From an uncultured Clostridia bacterium (GTDB taxonomy: Bacteria > Bacillota > Clostridia > Christensenellales > UBA3700): a stretch of DNA of 45,124 bases. The position numbers and the translations under genes were made by a program. The stretch spans positions 1 to 45,124 of the forward strand of contig CAMWNK010000006.1 of NCBI GenBank assembly GCA_947175555.1, read 5' to 3'. Position 1 is the stretch's first letter. The number at the start of each line of letters is the position of its first letter. The notes below the pieces were generated by a model that made no database searches, was not told where the DNA came from, and saw nothing but the letters and a program-made list of their open reading frames with translations. Shown here piece by piece: positions 1 through 7,304 of this stretch.

Positions 1-2
1 AG

Positions 3-545
3 ATAAGCATAGATACAAGCAAGTACGCCATAGACGGAGCGTGCTCGGACGTATGCGAGTACGTGATAGTAGTAGACGCAAACGGCAACGGAGATTACAA
101 GATAATTTCAATCGAGGTAGGCGGAAATTATAAAAAGAACTATTCTACAGGCGATAGCTTTGATAGTTATGGCATGGTAGTATACGGAATATATCCCGAC
201 GGCGAGAAGGTAGAGCTCAATAGTAATGATTATACGTATTCGGGAGGCGGCGCGCTTGTTGAGGGCGACAATACCATTACTGTGAACTACGGCGACTTGA
301 GCGCGACGTTTATCGTAAAGGCAGGACAGCTTGTAGATGGTGGAATACTATCGCTGGATGATTATGTTACAAAGCGCAATTTTATGATTTGTATGGTAGG
401 AGTTATCGTCCTGATAGTTATAAGCATAATCCTATGCGGAGTAATAATAAGTCTTGCTAGACGCATCCCCAAGCCTGTCAAAGATAAGGATATTGATAGC
501 GTGCAAGATACGTCAGTCGATGAAAATAACATCGGCGATGATTGA
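3..545 (+). CDS. C-terminal part of a membrane-anchored surface protein with a Big_3-like domain (5' truncated by window edge)
   Basis: The reading frame is open from the left edge, so the track start at the GTG at 63 is not the true start; the gene begins upstream of the window. The visible part contains a bacterial Ig-like repeat of the Big_3 type: a 'YSTGDSFDSYGMVV' strand pair, then 'YPDGEKVEL' and a closing 'TVNYGDLSATFIVKA'. After a short linker comes a hydrophobic segment (about residues 105-130 of the track ORF, 'MICMVGVIVLIVISIILCG') followed by positively charged residues and an acidic cytoplasmic tail. That arrangement fits a cell-surface protein held by one C-terminal membrane helix and not by a sortase signal. 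Big domains usually mediate surface adhesion or act as spacers; the N-terminal functional domain is not visible. Confidence 0.75.
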   Translation: MSIDTSKYAIDGACSDVCEYVIVVDANGNGDYKIISIEVGGNYKKNYSTGDSFDSYGMVVYGIYPDGEKVELNSNDYTYSGGGALVEGDNTITVNYGDLSATFIVKAGQLVDGGILSLDDYVTKRNFMICMVGVIVLIVISIILCGVIISLARRIPKPVKDKDIDSVQDTSVDENNIGDD

Positions 546-574
546 TAAAGCAAGTTATACCTAATAGCAATGAC

Positions 575-603
575 AAAAGCGCGGCAAAATTACGCGCTTT
601 TTT
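575..603 (+). terminator. Rho-independent terminator after the surface protein gene
   Basis: A 9-bp perfect stem, AAAAGCGCG / CGCGCTTTT, closes a 9-nt loop and runs directly into a T-tract. It lies 30 nt after the stop of the surface protein gene and upstream of the ogg promoter. Confidence 0.85.
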
Positions 604-677
604 AATTATTAATTAGCGACGGCATAGGCGTAGCGTATGTGTAATGCGCGCTTATAAGTCTCGGCTAAATCGGTAAA

Positions 678-706
678 TTGCATAATACGTCGTATTGTGC
701 TATAAT
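678..706 (+). promoter_or_regulatory. Sigma-A-type promoter for the OGG gene
   Basis: TTGCAT, a 17-nt spacer and a perfect TATAAT (701-706) sit 36 nt before the start codon of the glycosylase gene and downstream of the previous terminator. Hexamers and spacing are near consensus. Confidence 0.75.
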
Positions 707-741
707 CTGACAAGAACAAACACGGAGTAAATACTGAAGTT

Positions 742-1563
742 ATGAATAATAATGATATAATTGTTAGTGATTTAAGGGACTTTGATATAAGACAGATATT
801 AGATTGCGGACAAATATTCCGTTATGTTCGCAATGATGACGGCAGTTATACTGTCTATAGCACAGATAAGCGTTGCAATGTCAGACAAAGCGACGGTTAT
901 GCGGTCATCGGCAGTGATGATAAGTCCTATTTTACTGACTTTTTTGATTTAAGCAGAGATTACTCATTGATTAAGTCGAGACTTGAGAGTAAGCCATTTA
1001 TGGCAGAGGCTATCAGTTACGGTAGCGGTATAAGAATCCTTAACTCTCAGCCGTGGGAGATGATCATATCTTTTATTATTTCGGCTAATAATCATATACC
1101 GCGCATAAAGGGTATAATCGATAGATTATGCACAGGGCTGGGCAAGAATATGGGCGATTATTATGCTTTTCCCTCGCCCGAGGCTATGGCAAGTAAAGAC
1201 GAGGATTATTACGCTTCAATCGGAGCCGGTTACAGGGCGGCGTATCTTGCAAAGACTGCGCGGGCTGTAGCGGACGGAGACTTTAATATCAACGCCGTAT
1301 ACGGTATGGACAGCGCAAGCGCGGGTAGATACTTGTGCACGCTCATGGGCGTGGGACCTAAGGTAGCGGACTGTATATTGCTGTTCGGCTATCATAGAGA
1401 GGATGTATTTCCTGTGGATACTTGGATTAAGAAGGTATATCGCGATACCCTCGGCGGCATAGATAATAATGCGGTCATAAGAAAAAGACTTATCGAAATA
1501 TACGGAGACTTATCCGGTTACGCTCAACAATATCTGTTCTTTAATAAGCGAGACACTAATTAA
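742..1563 (+). CDS. ogg: 8-oxoguanine DNA glycosylase/AP lyase, OGG1 type
   Basis: Bifunctional base-excision repair enzyme that removes 8-oxoguanine from DNA and nicks the abasic site. The 273-aa protein has the OGG N-terminal domain ('ILDCGQIFRY' near residue 20, equivalent to the SGQSFRW region of OGG1) and a helix-hairpin-helix-GPD domain. The HhH reads 'LMGVGPKVADCILLFG' (about residues 200-215), which includes the catalytic lysine of the KVADC motif, and the catalytic aspartate lies in 'VFPVDTWIKK' (about 222-231). Nothing is truncated and no [4Fe-4S] cysteine motif is present, as expected for OGG and unlike Nth/MutY. Start codon ATG; the upstream SD is weak. It is transcribed from its own promoter and stands alone. 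Confidence 0.93.
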   Translation: MNNNDIIVSDLRDFDIRQILDCGQIFRYVRNDDGSYTVYSTDKRCNVRQSDGYAVIGSDDKSYFTDFFDLSRDYSLIKSRLESKPFMAEAISYGSGIRILNSQPWEMIISFIISANNHIPRIKGIIDRLCTGLGKNMGDYYAFPSPEAMASKDEDYYASIGAGYRAAYLAKTARAVADGDFNINAVYGMDSASAGRYLCTLMGVGPKVADCILLFGYHREDVFPVDTWIKKVYRDTLGGIDNNAVIRKRLIEIYGDLSGYAQQYLFFNKRDTN

Positions 1564-1669
1564 AATATTCAGGTCCTTTTAATCTTCTGCAAACATGCGG
1601 GATGTGGTATTATATGATGCAATAATGTATATTATGTGCACTTATTCGGCATTATGGCTTATAAGCTTG

Positions 1670-1697
1670 TTGTAAAATGGCAATAAGTGCATATAAA
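1670..1697 (+). promoter_or_regulatory. Possible promoter for the NYN-domain gene
   Basis: TTGTAA (1670-1675), 16 nt, TATAAA (1692-1697), 23 nt before the ATG at 1720. The match to consensus is moderate; there is no visible terminator between ogg and this gene, so read-through from the ogg promoter is also possible. Confidence 0.4.
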
Positions 1698-1719
1698 ATA
1701 CAGTATCGGAGGACTATTA

Positions 1720-2883
1720 ATGAATTACGCCGTATTATTCGATTTGAATGCGACAAGAGCCGACTTCGGCAGCTTTGAGGATGCTCTGACGAGATTGGAC
1801 GGCAGGGTATCGTATTGTAAATTCTACTCTTACAATCAAAAGCGGAATAATGACTTTTCCGCATACATAAGAGCGCATGGCGCAGAAGTAGCGGTACCTT
1901 TATACAACCGCAAGAAAGTGCGCATTGATATGCGTCAAGTTGTGGATGCTGTGTATCTGGCGTGTACTAATCCTGCGATAGACGCATTTTTCATTGTGTG
2001 CGCTCCAATAGATTGCCAGCCTATGATCAATATGCTCAAGTCTCTTGGAAAAGGAGTATACATAGGCGGCGAGAGCGGCAGCGACGTAGCACGTATGTGC
2101 GACGGCTTTATCGTGCTGCGTAAAGGTATGTCTCTTGACAATATTCCTCAATCAGGTAAGGCGCATCCTCGCGCTCAATCTGCGAGCAACATCAATGTAA
2201 GCGGCGATATGGGAGCTAATCTTGATAAAGGCAACGGCGATATCGCTAATGTGGGTAAGAATATTCGCAGAGTAAGAGCAGATGTCGGTAATTATAATTT
2301 TAGCGATGACAAGGAGCAAGACAATAGATATAAACCATACGGCAAAGACGGCGCGGATATGAATAATAAGGCTGACGGCACCGCGTCGTATCGCGCCGAT
2401 ATGCGCGTAGGCTATGATTCAAGTCAAGAAGGCACAAGACTATCCGCTCATAGCGATAGCGGCAGCAAAGAAAGTCATCGCGATAATGCAGAGCATATCG
2501 ATACTCACAATATGGATAGAGTAGATAAAAGCGCGACGCGTACATTTTTTAAGCAATCCGCGCCTTATGCAAACGATGCCTATTATGATATCGGTATGCG
2601 CCCTACTTCCGCTATCAGTGATATGGAGCGCAAGTCGCATGATAATAATGCGTCTATTTCGCAACGCTCCGAGATTGCGTCAAGGCAAGACGAAGCTATG
2701 CTTCGCTCGCTCAAGAGCGAGAGCTTTTTACCGTTTACCGACATAGAGGATAGCGGCAATGAAAATATGGCTAAAGTCAGGCAAAAGCTGAGCGACATAA
2801 TAGCAGGTAAGCTGAGCGTCAAGGAGAGCGAGATTTCTCCTTCGCAAGCCGAGCTTGATATGCTGCTTAAGAAATATTTTTAA
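1720..2883 (+). CDS. NYN (PIN-like) domain protein with long hydrophilic C-terminal tail
   Basis: The start is placed at the ATG at 1720, 33 nt inside the track ORF, because 'CGGAGGA' lies 6 nt before it and the domain begins there ('MNYAVLFDLNATRADF'). Residues 1-145 look like a NYN/LabA-like domain of the PIN nuclease superfamily: an N-terminal strand with an acidic 'FDLN', a central 'AIDAFFIVCAPIDCQPMINML' strand-helix unit, then 'GKGVYIGGESGSDVARMCDGFIVL'. Most family members are predicted RNases or RNA-binding proteins. Residues 150-340 are low-complexity, rich in D, N, S, R and K, and probably disordered. The last 50 residues ('MAKVRQKLSDIIAGKL...QAELDMLLKKYF') look helical. The specific role is unknown; the fold assignment is from pattern recognition only. 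Confidence 0.65.
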   Translation: MNYAVLFDLNATRADFGSFEDALTRLDGRVSYCKFYSYNQKRNNDFSAYIRAHGAEVAVPLYNRKKVRIDMRQVVDAVYLACTNPAIDAFFIVCAPIDCQPMINMLKSLGKGVYIGGESGSDVARMCDGFIVLRKGMSLDNIPQSGKAHPRAQSASNINVSGDMGANLDKGNGDIANVGKNIRRVRADVGNYNFSDDKEQDNRYKPYGKDGADMNNKADGTASYRADMRVGYDSSQEGTRLSAHSDSGSKESHRDNAEHIDTHNMDRVDKSATRTFFKQSAPYANDAYYDIGMRPTSAISDMERKSHDNNASISQRSEIASRQDEAMLRSLKSESFLPFTDIEDSGNENMAKVRQKLSDIIAGKLSVKESEISPSQAELDMLLKKYF

Positions 2884-3011
2884 TATTAGGGCGACTGCCG
2901 TATGTCTACAGGTTAAAATTCCGTATGCAAATGCGCTTTAATTTTATGATATCTATAAAGATAATAATTTATTAGATTACTTCTATTAAATGTTTTGATT
3001 TCTTAAACATT

Positions 3012-3045
3012 AAAAAACAAAAGTCCTCCCTATGCGGGGAGGACT
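3012..3045 (-). terminator. Terminator for the minus-strand ilvN gene
   Basis: A 9-bp stem (AGTCCTCCC / GGGAGGACT, loop TATGCG) whose T-rich tract, read on the minus strand, is TTTTGTTTTTTAAT. Orientation and position suit the end of the acetolactate synthase regulatory subunit gene. A weaker AT-rich hairpin (AATGTTT/AAACATT, 2989-3011) lies beyond it. Confidence 0.85.
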
Positions 3046-3080
3046 GATTGATTATATAGATATTATGTATTGATAAGATA

Positions 3081-3581
3081 TCAATAAGAACTGACGCCGC
3101 GACGAAGCGCCGTGATACCCGTGCGACATACTTGCTTGACGAAATAGCCGCCTTCGTCTGCTCCGCCATTGATATCGGACAAGAAATTATCTATTTTTTC
3201 ACTGGTTGCGCACAGCTCCAATATGATGGTGCCTTCCGAAATGTCAAGCACCGCCGCGCCGTACTTGTCGCTGAGATTGATAAGCATATTATCAAAGTTG
3301 GCAGTAACAAGTTTTACAAGCAATAACTCTCTGCATACGCTGTCTTCTTCAACGAGAGGGTAGCAGTTGATAGTCTCGGCAAGTTTCTTCGTCTGCTTGA
3401 CGATTTGCTCAAGCGAATAATCGTCGCCGTGCGTTACGACGGTGATTCTTGATATATCGGGATCATCCGTAGCAGCTACGGAAAGCGAGTCGATATTAAA
3501 GCCGCGTCTGCCGTACAGGGAAGATATTCTTGCCAGTACGCCGGAGTTATTTTTTACAACTATCGAAATAATCTGTCTCAT
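3081..3581 (-). CDS. ilvN: Acetolactate synthase small (regulatory) subunit
   Basis: Regulatory subunit of acetohydroxyacid synthase, which makes acetolactate or acetohydroxybutyrate for branched-chain amino acid synthesis; this subunit stimulates the catalytic subunit and confers valine feedback inhibition. The 166 aa match the family length. The N-terminal ACT domain is typical: 'NNSGVLARISSLYGRRGFNIDSLSV' region (residues 11-35), then 'ITVVTHGDD'; the C-terminal domain includes 'ELLLVKL' and 'GTIILELCATSEKI'. No catalytic ilvB gene is adjacent, so it is an orphan here; iolD at 17210 is a related TPP enzyme but belongs to inositol catabolism. It has its own promoter (3603-3631) and terminator. 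Start ATG with AAAGGA upstream. Confidence 0.92.
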   Translation of the reverse strand: MRQIISIVVKNNSGVLARISSLYGRRGFNIDSLSVAATDDPDISRITVVTHGDDYSLEQIVKQTKKLAETINCYPLVEEDSVCRELLLVKLVTANFDNMLINLSDKYGAAVLDISEGTIILELCATSEKIDNFLSDINGGADEGGYFVKQVCRTGITALRRGVSSY

Positions 3582-3602
3582 ATCCGTAAATCCTTTTATG
3601 AT

Positions 3603-3631
3603 ATTGTAACAGAACGCAATTCAATTTGCAA
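3603..3631 (-). promoter_or_regulatory. Promoter for ilvN
   Basis: Read on the minus strand: TTGCAA (3631-3626), 17 nt, TACAAT (3608-3603), 21 nt before the start codon. It lies in the 90-nt gap behind the ABC exporter operon and would allow independent expression. Confidence 0.6.
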
Positions 3632-3671
3632 CGCTTAGTGTCGAAATATAGCAAATATGGATAAATTTACC

Positions 3672-5447
3672 TTATTCGTTTCCGCCTGCAAATTGCGCGT
3701 TATACAGCGTGTAATAAAAGCCGCCTGTAGACAGCAGTTGCGAGTGCGTCCCCTGTTCGATTATATTGCCGTCTTTCATAACTAAAATTTTGTCCGCGCC
3801 CTTGATAGTGGACAGCCTATGCGCGACGATAAAAGATGTCCGCCCTTCCATCATAGTAGCGAAAGCGCGTTGAATCTTCAGCTCGGTTCGCGTATCGATG
3901 CTCGAAGTCGCCTCGTCGAGGATAAGCATGGGCGGACGAGTCAGCATAATGCGCGCGATACATAACAGCTGACGTTGACCTTGAGACAGCGAGTCGGAAT
4001 CTATTATCGTATCGTATCCGTGCTCGAATCGGCTAATAAAGTCGTCGCAGCTTGCAAGTTTAGCCGCAGCAATTATTTCTTCGTCGGTAGCGTCCTCTTT
4101 GCCGTAAGAGATATTGTCTCGTATACTGCCGTGGAACAGCCACGTATCTTGCAGTATCATGCCGTAATTAGCTCTTAGGGCGGAGCGCGTCATATCGCGG
4201 ATGTCCTCTTTATCTACTTTTATACTGCCTTTATCTACGTCATAGAAGCGCATGAGCAGATTGATAAAAGTAGTTTTTCCGCAACCCGTAGGACCGACTA
4301 TTGCTATACGTTGTCCTTTGCTTACGTCAAGATTGAAGTCGGTTATCAGCGGTCTGCGGCTGTCGTAAGAGAAGTATACTTTATCGATTTCGATATCTCC
4401 CTCGGCGCGGAATTCGTCCCTCTTAGAGCTGTCGTCGCACTCTATCGGCTCGTCGATAAGAGAGAATACTCTTCTTGCCGCAGCGAGAGCGTTCTGCAAT
4501 TCGTTGACGACGCCCGTTATTTCGTTAAAGGGCTTAGTATATTGATTGGAGTACATTAAGAATGTGGACAGCCTGCCCGCCGTCATCACGCCCGAATACA
4601 TGCCGAGCGTAGGCATCATCACTGCAATCAGTCCGCCCGCAACGCCTACGCATGCGTATACGATAGCATTGACAAAGCGCGTGCACGGATTGATGAGCGC
4701 GGAGTAGAACTGCGCGCGCAGACCGCTGTAATATAGCTTGGAATTGATTGACTTGAAGCCGTCCAGCGACTCCTCTTCGCGTCCGAAAGCCTTGACGACG
4801 CCCAGCCCGCCCAGCAGTTCTTCGATATAGCCGCTCATCTCGCCGCGTCTGTCCGATTGTGCTTTGAAGTGCTTGCGGTTGCCTTTAGCGATGAACGATG
4901 CTACAAACAGCGACAGGGGAGTGAGTACGACTACTACTAAAGCAATCAACCAGTTGAGCATAAACATGAACACTAGCGTCATGATTACTGTGGTTACGCC
5001 GTTGAATAGTTGCGTCATCGCCTGTAACAGACCGTCGGAAATGAGGTCCGTATCTCCTCCCGTGCGGGCAATAATATCGCCGTGTGCGTGCGTATCGAGA
5101 TAGGATAGCGGCATGGCGGTAATCCTGTCAAAAGCGTGCTTGCGCATATCCTTAACGGCATTGTATGCCAAGGAGTTGGCGCACATATTCATAAGGTATT
5201 GGAAGAATACCGAGCCCGCTATAACAGGGATAAGAGCGATGCAATAGTCAAGCAGTTTTGTAAAGTTTACATTGTCTGCGCCGATAATGTAGTCTATTGC
5301 GTCGCCTATGAGCACCGGTACTGTCAGCTGCAATACTACAGACAGCACCGAGAAAATGAATGCGCAGATAAATCTTCCTCGATAAGGCTTAGTGTAAGTA
5401 AGAATGCGCTTGAGAGTAACTAAGGAGGAAGTCTCTTTTTTATTCAT
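3672..5447 (-). CDS. ABC exporter half-transporter with canonical ATPase site (second of pair)
   Basis: Half-transporter with a type IV (exporter) membrane domain of six helices (about residues 15-310) and a C-terminal nucleotide-binding domain. Visible motifs: Walker A 'GPTGCGKTT', signature 'LSQGQRQLLCIAR' (the SQGQ variant is common in this subfamily), Walker B with catalytic Glu 'MLILDEATSSID', H-loop 'VAHRLSTI'. The track start (5468) is rejected for the ATG at 5447, which has AAGGAGG 9 nt upstream and overlaps the stop of the upstream gene by 8 nt (ATGAATAA), indicating translational coupling. It most likely forms a heterodimer with the upstream gene product, as in LmrCD, BmrCD or TM287/288 multidrug exporters. 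Substrate unknown. Confidence 0.9.
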   Translation of the reverse strand: MNKKETSSLVTLKRILTYTKPYRGRFICAFIFSVLSVVLQLTVPVLIGDAIDYIIGADNVNFTKLLDYCIALIPVIAGSVFFQYLMNMCANSLAYNAVKDMRKHAFDRITAMPLSYLDTHAHGDIIARTGGDTDLISDGLLQAMTQLFNGVTTVIMTLVFMFMLNWLIALVVVVLTPLSLFVASFIAKGNRKHFKAQSDRRGEMSGYIEELLGGLGVVKAFGREEESLDGFKSINSKLYYSGLRAQFYSALINPCTRFVNAIVYACVGVAGGLIAVMMPTLGMYSGVMTAGRLSTFLMYSNQYTKPFNEITGVVNELQNALAAARRVFSLIDEPIECDDSSKRDEFRAEGDIEIDKVYFSYDSRRPLITDFNLDVSKGQRIAIVGPTGCGKTTFINLLMRFYDVDKGSIKVDKEDIRDMTRSALRANYGMILQDTWLFHGSIRDNISYGKEDATDEEIIAAAKLASCDDFISRFEHGYDTIIDSDSLSQGQRQLLCIARIMLTRPPMLILDEATSSIDTRTELKIQRAFATMMEGRTSFIVAHRLSTIKGADKILVMKDGNIIEQGTHSQLLSTGGFYYTLYNAQFAGGNE

Positions 5448-7215
5448 GACTTGTCGCCTCCTTATCATTATCGTTGCCGCTATCTTCTTGCGAGGTTACT
5501 ATTTCGCGGTAAACTTCGCAGCTGTCGATGAGCTGTGAGTGCGTGCCTATTCCTACGGCGACGCCCTTATCCAGCACGATTATTACGTCGGCGTGCCGTA
5601 TGGACGAGGCGCGTTGCGATACTATAAAGACGGTGCAGTCGTTAAGGCAGGTGCGTAAAGCCTTACGCAAGGCAAGGTCGGTTGCAAAGTCAAGCGCGCT
5701 CGCGCTGTCATCCAATATCACAATCTCCGGATTCCGTACCAGTGCGCGGGCAATCGTCAGTCGTTGACGCTGTCCGCCCGAGAAGTTGCGTCCGCCTTGC
5801 GACACTACGGTGTCCAGCCCGTCGGGAAGAGCATTGACAAAGTCTGCCGCCTGAGCGATTTCCAATGCGCGCATAATCTGATTGTCGTCGGCGTCCGAGT
5901 TGCCCCACTTCATATTATCGCGCAGCGTGCCGCTGAATAGCGCGGTCTGTTGCGGTACATAACCAATCTTGCCGCGCAGCTGCGAGAGAGGATACTTTCT
6001 TACGTCTACGCCGTCTACTTCTACCGCTCCCTTTGTTACGTCGTAGAAGCGAGGTATGAGGTTGACAAGAGAGGATTTACCCGAGCCGGTACCTCCGATT
6101 ACGCCCACAACCATGCCCGATGATATTGAGACGTCTATATCTGTAAGCACGTCCTTTCCGCCGCCGTAACCGAATGATATATTATCGAATTTTACCTTTG
6201 CCGCATTTTCTACAGGCGAAACTTGGGCGTTGCCATCGTCGCTAATCGATGTTGCGGTGTCGAGCACTTCTCTTACTCTTGCTCCCGAAGCCGATGCCTT
6301 GGTGAATATGACTATAAGGTTGGCTACTACTACCAAAGTAAGCGATATCTGAGTGAGATAATTTACGAGCGCGACTACTTCGCCCTGTTTAAGTCCGCCT
6401 ATATTGACCGTAACTCCGCCAAACCACAGCACCGCTATTACAGCCATGTTGATTATAAGATATGTTACGGGGTTGAGCAGAGCGGAAATAGCGCCCGCTA
6501 TCGTAGCCGTACGCGACAGGGAAGTCGCCGCGTTGTCAAATCTCTTTCGCTCGTATTCTTCTTTGGAAAAGGCGCGAACAACTCTCACTCCCGCAAGATT
6601 TTCTCGCGTTACCTGCGATACGTCGTCCAGTTTACCCTGTACCTGCTTATAATGAGGTACGCTGCGGGACATAATAAAGTATAGCGCTACGGCAATCAGC
6701 ACTGCCGCCGCTATAAATATCAAAGATAACTTAGGGCTGATGATAAATGACATTACAACAGAGCCGATAATTATGAACGGCGTACGGGACGCAAGCCTTA
6801 TGAGCATGGCGACAGCAGTCTGCAACTGATTGACGTCGCCTGTTATCCTCGTAATGAGCGATGACGCTCCGAATTTATCGAACTCGGCATGAGAAAGCGA
6901 GTTGACGTGCTTGAACAGCGCGTTGCGCAAATCCGTGCCAAAGCCTTGCGAGCACTTGGATGCCATGTATTGGCAAGTAAGGGAAAAGCCCAGTCCTACT
7001 GCGGCAAGTCCGACAAGCAGCAGTCCGCGCCACAATATATATGTCGTGTCGCCGCCTGCAATGCCCACGTCGATTATATCTGCCATAATCATAGGCACGA
7101 ATAGCTCGAGCACAGCTTCGAGCAACTTGAAGAAGGGACCGAGCACGAACTCCTTTTTATACGAGGAGAGATAAGTAGTCAGTTTCTTGGTTTTCAAACG
7201 CTTGTTTTGTCGCAT
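5440..7215 (-). CDS. ABC exporter half-transporter with degenerate ATPase site (first of pair)
   Basis: Six-helix exporter membrane domain (about residues 15-320) plus an ATPase domain with Walker A 'GGTGSGKSS' and signature 'FSGGQRQRLTIARAL'. The catalytic glutamate after Walker B is replaced by aspartate ('IVILDDSASALD') and the H-loop histidine by glutamine ('VSQRASSI'). These are the two changes found in the degenerate-site partner of heterodimeric multidrug-type exporters such as TM287/288, so the gene is functional in partnership and not decayed. It overlaps the downstream half-transporter by 8 nt. The start codon has no SD and a promoter lies so close (7227-7256) that the transcript would be nearly leaderless. 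Substrate unknown; no dedicated regulator is visible. Confidence 0.9.
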   Translation of the reverse strand: MRQNKRLKTKKLTTYLSSYKKEFVLGPFFKLLEAVLELFVPMIMADIIDVGIAGGDTTYILWRGLLLVGLAAVGLGFSLTCQYMASKCSQGFGTDLRNALFKHVNSLSHAEFDKFGASSLITRITGDVNQLQTAVAMLIRLASRTPFIIIGSVVMSFIISPKLSLIFIAAAVLIAVALYFIMSRSVPHYKQVQGKLDDVSQVTRENLAGVRVVRAFSKEEYERKRFDNAATSLSRTATIAGAISALLNPVTYLIINMAVIAVLWFGGVTVNIGGLKQGEVVALVNYLTQISLTLVVVANLIVIFTKASASGARVREVLDTATSISDDGNAQVSPVENAAKVKFDNISFGYGGGKDVLTDIDVSISSGMVVGVIGGTGSGKSSLVNLIPRFYDVTKGAVEVDGVDVRKYPLSQLRGKIGYVPQQTALFSGTLRDNMKWGNSDADDNQIMRALEIAQAADFVNALPDGLDTVVSQGGRNFSGGQRQRLTIARALVRNPEIVILDDSASALDFATDLALRKALRTCLNDCTVFIVSQRASSIRHADVIIVLDKGVAVGIGTHSQLIDSCEVYREIVTSQEDSGNDNDKEATSHE

Positions 7216-7226
7216 AACTATGTTGT

Positions 7227-7256
7227 ATTATAAGATATATATTTGTTTAATTACAA
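7227..7256 (-). promoter_or_regulatory. Promoter for the ABC exporter operon
   Basis: Read on the minus strand: TTGTAA, 18-nt spacer, TATAAT. The -10 ends 11 nt before the ATG at 7215, so transcription would start about 3-6 nt before the start codon, and no SD is present. It is in the divergent region shared with nadE. Confidence 0.65.
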
Positions 7257-7271
7257 GTAAATTAATATATA
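7243..7271 (+). promoter_or_regulatory. Possible promoter for nadE
   Basis: TTGTTT (7243-7248), 17 nt, TATATA (7266-7271), 33 nt before the nadE ATG. It matches consensus only moderately in an AT-rich divergent region. Confidence 0.35.
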
Positions 7272-7304
7272 TTAATAACCGCTAATGGGGAAGAAGGACA
7301 GAAT

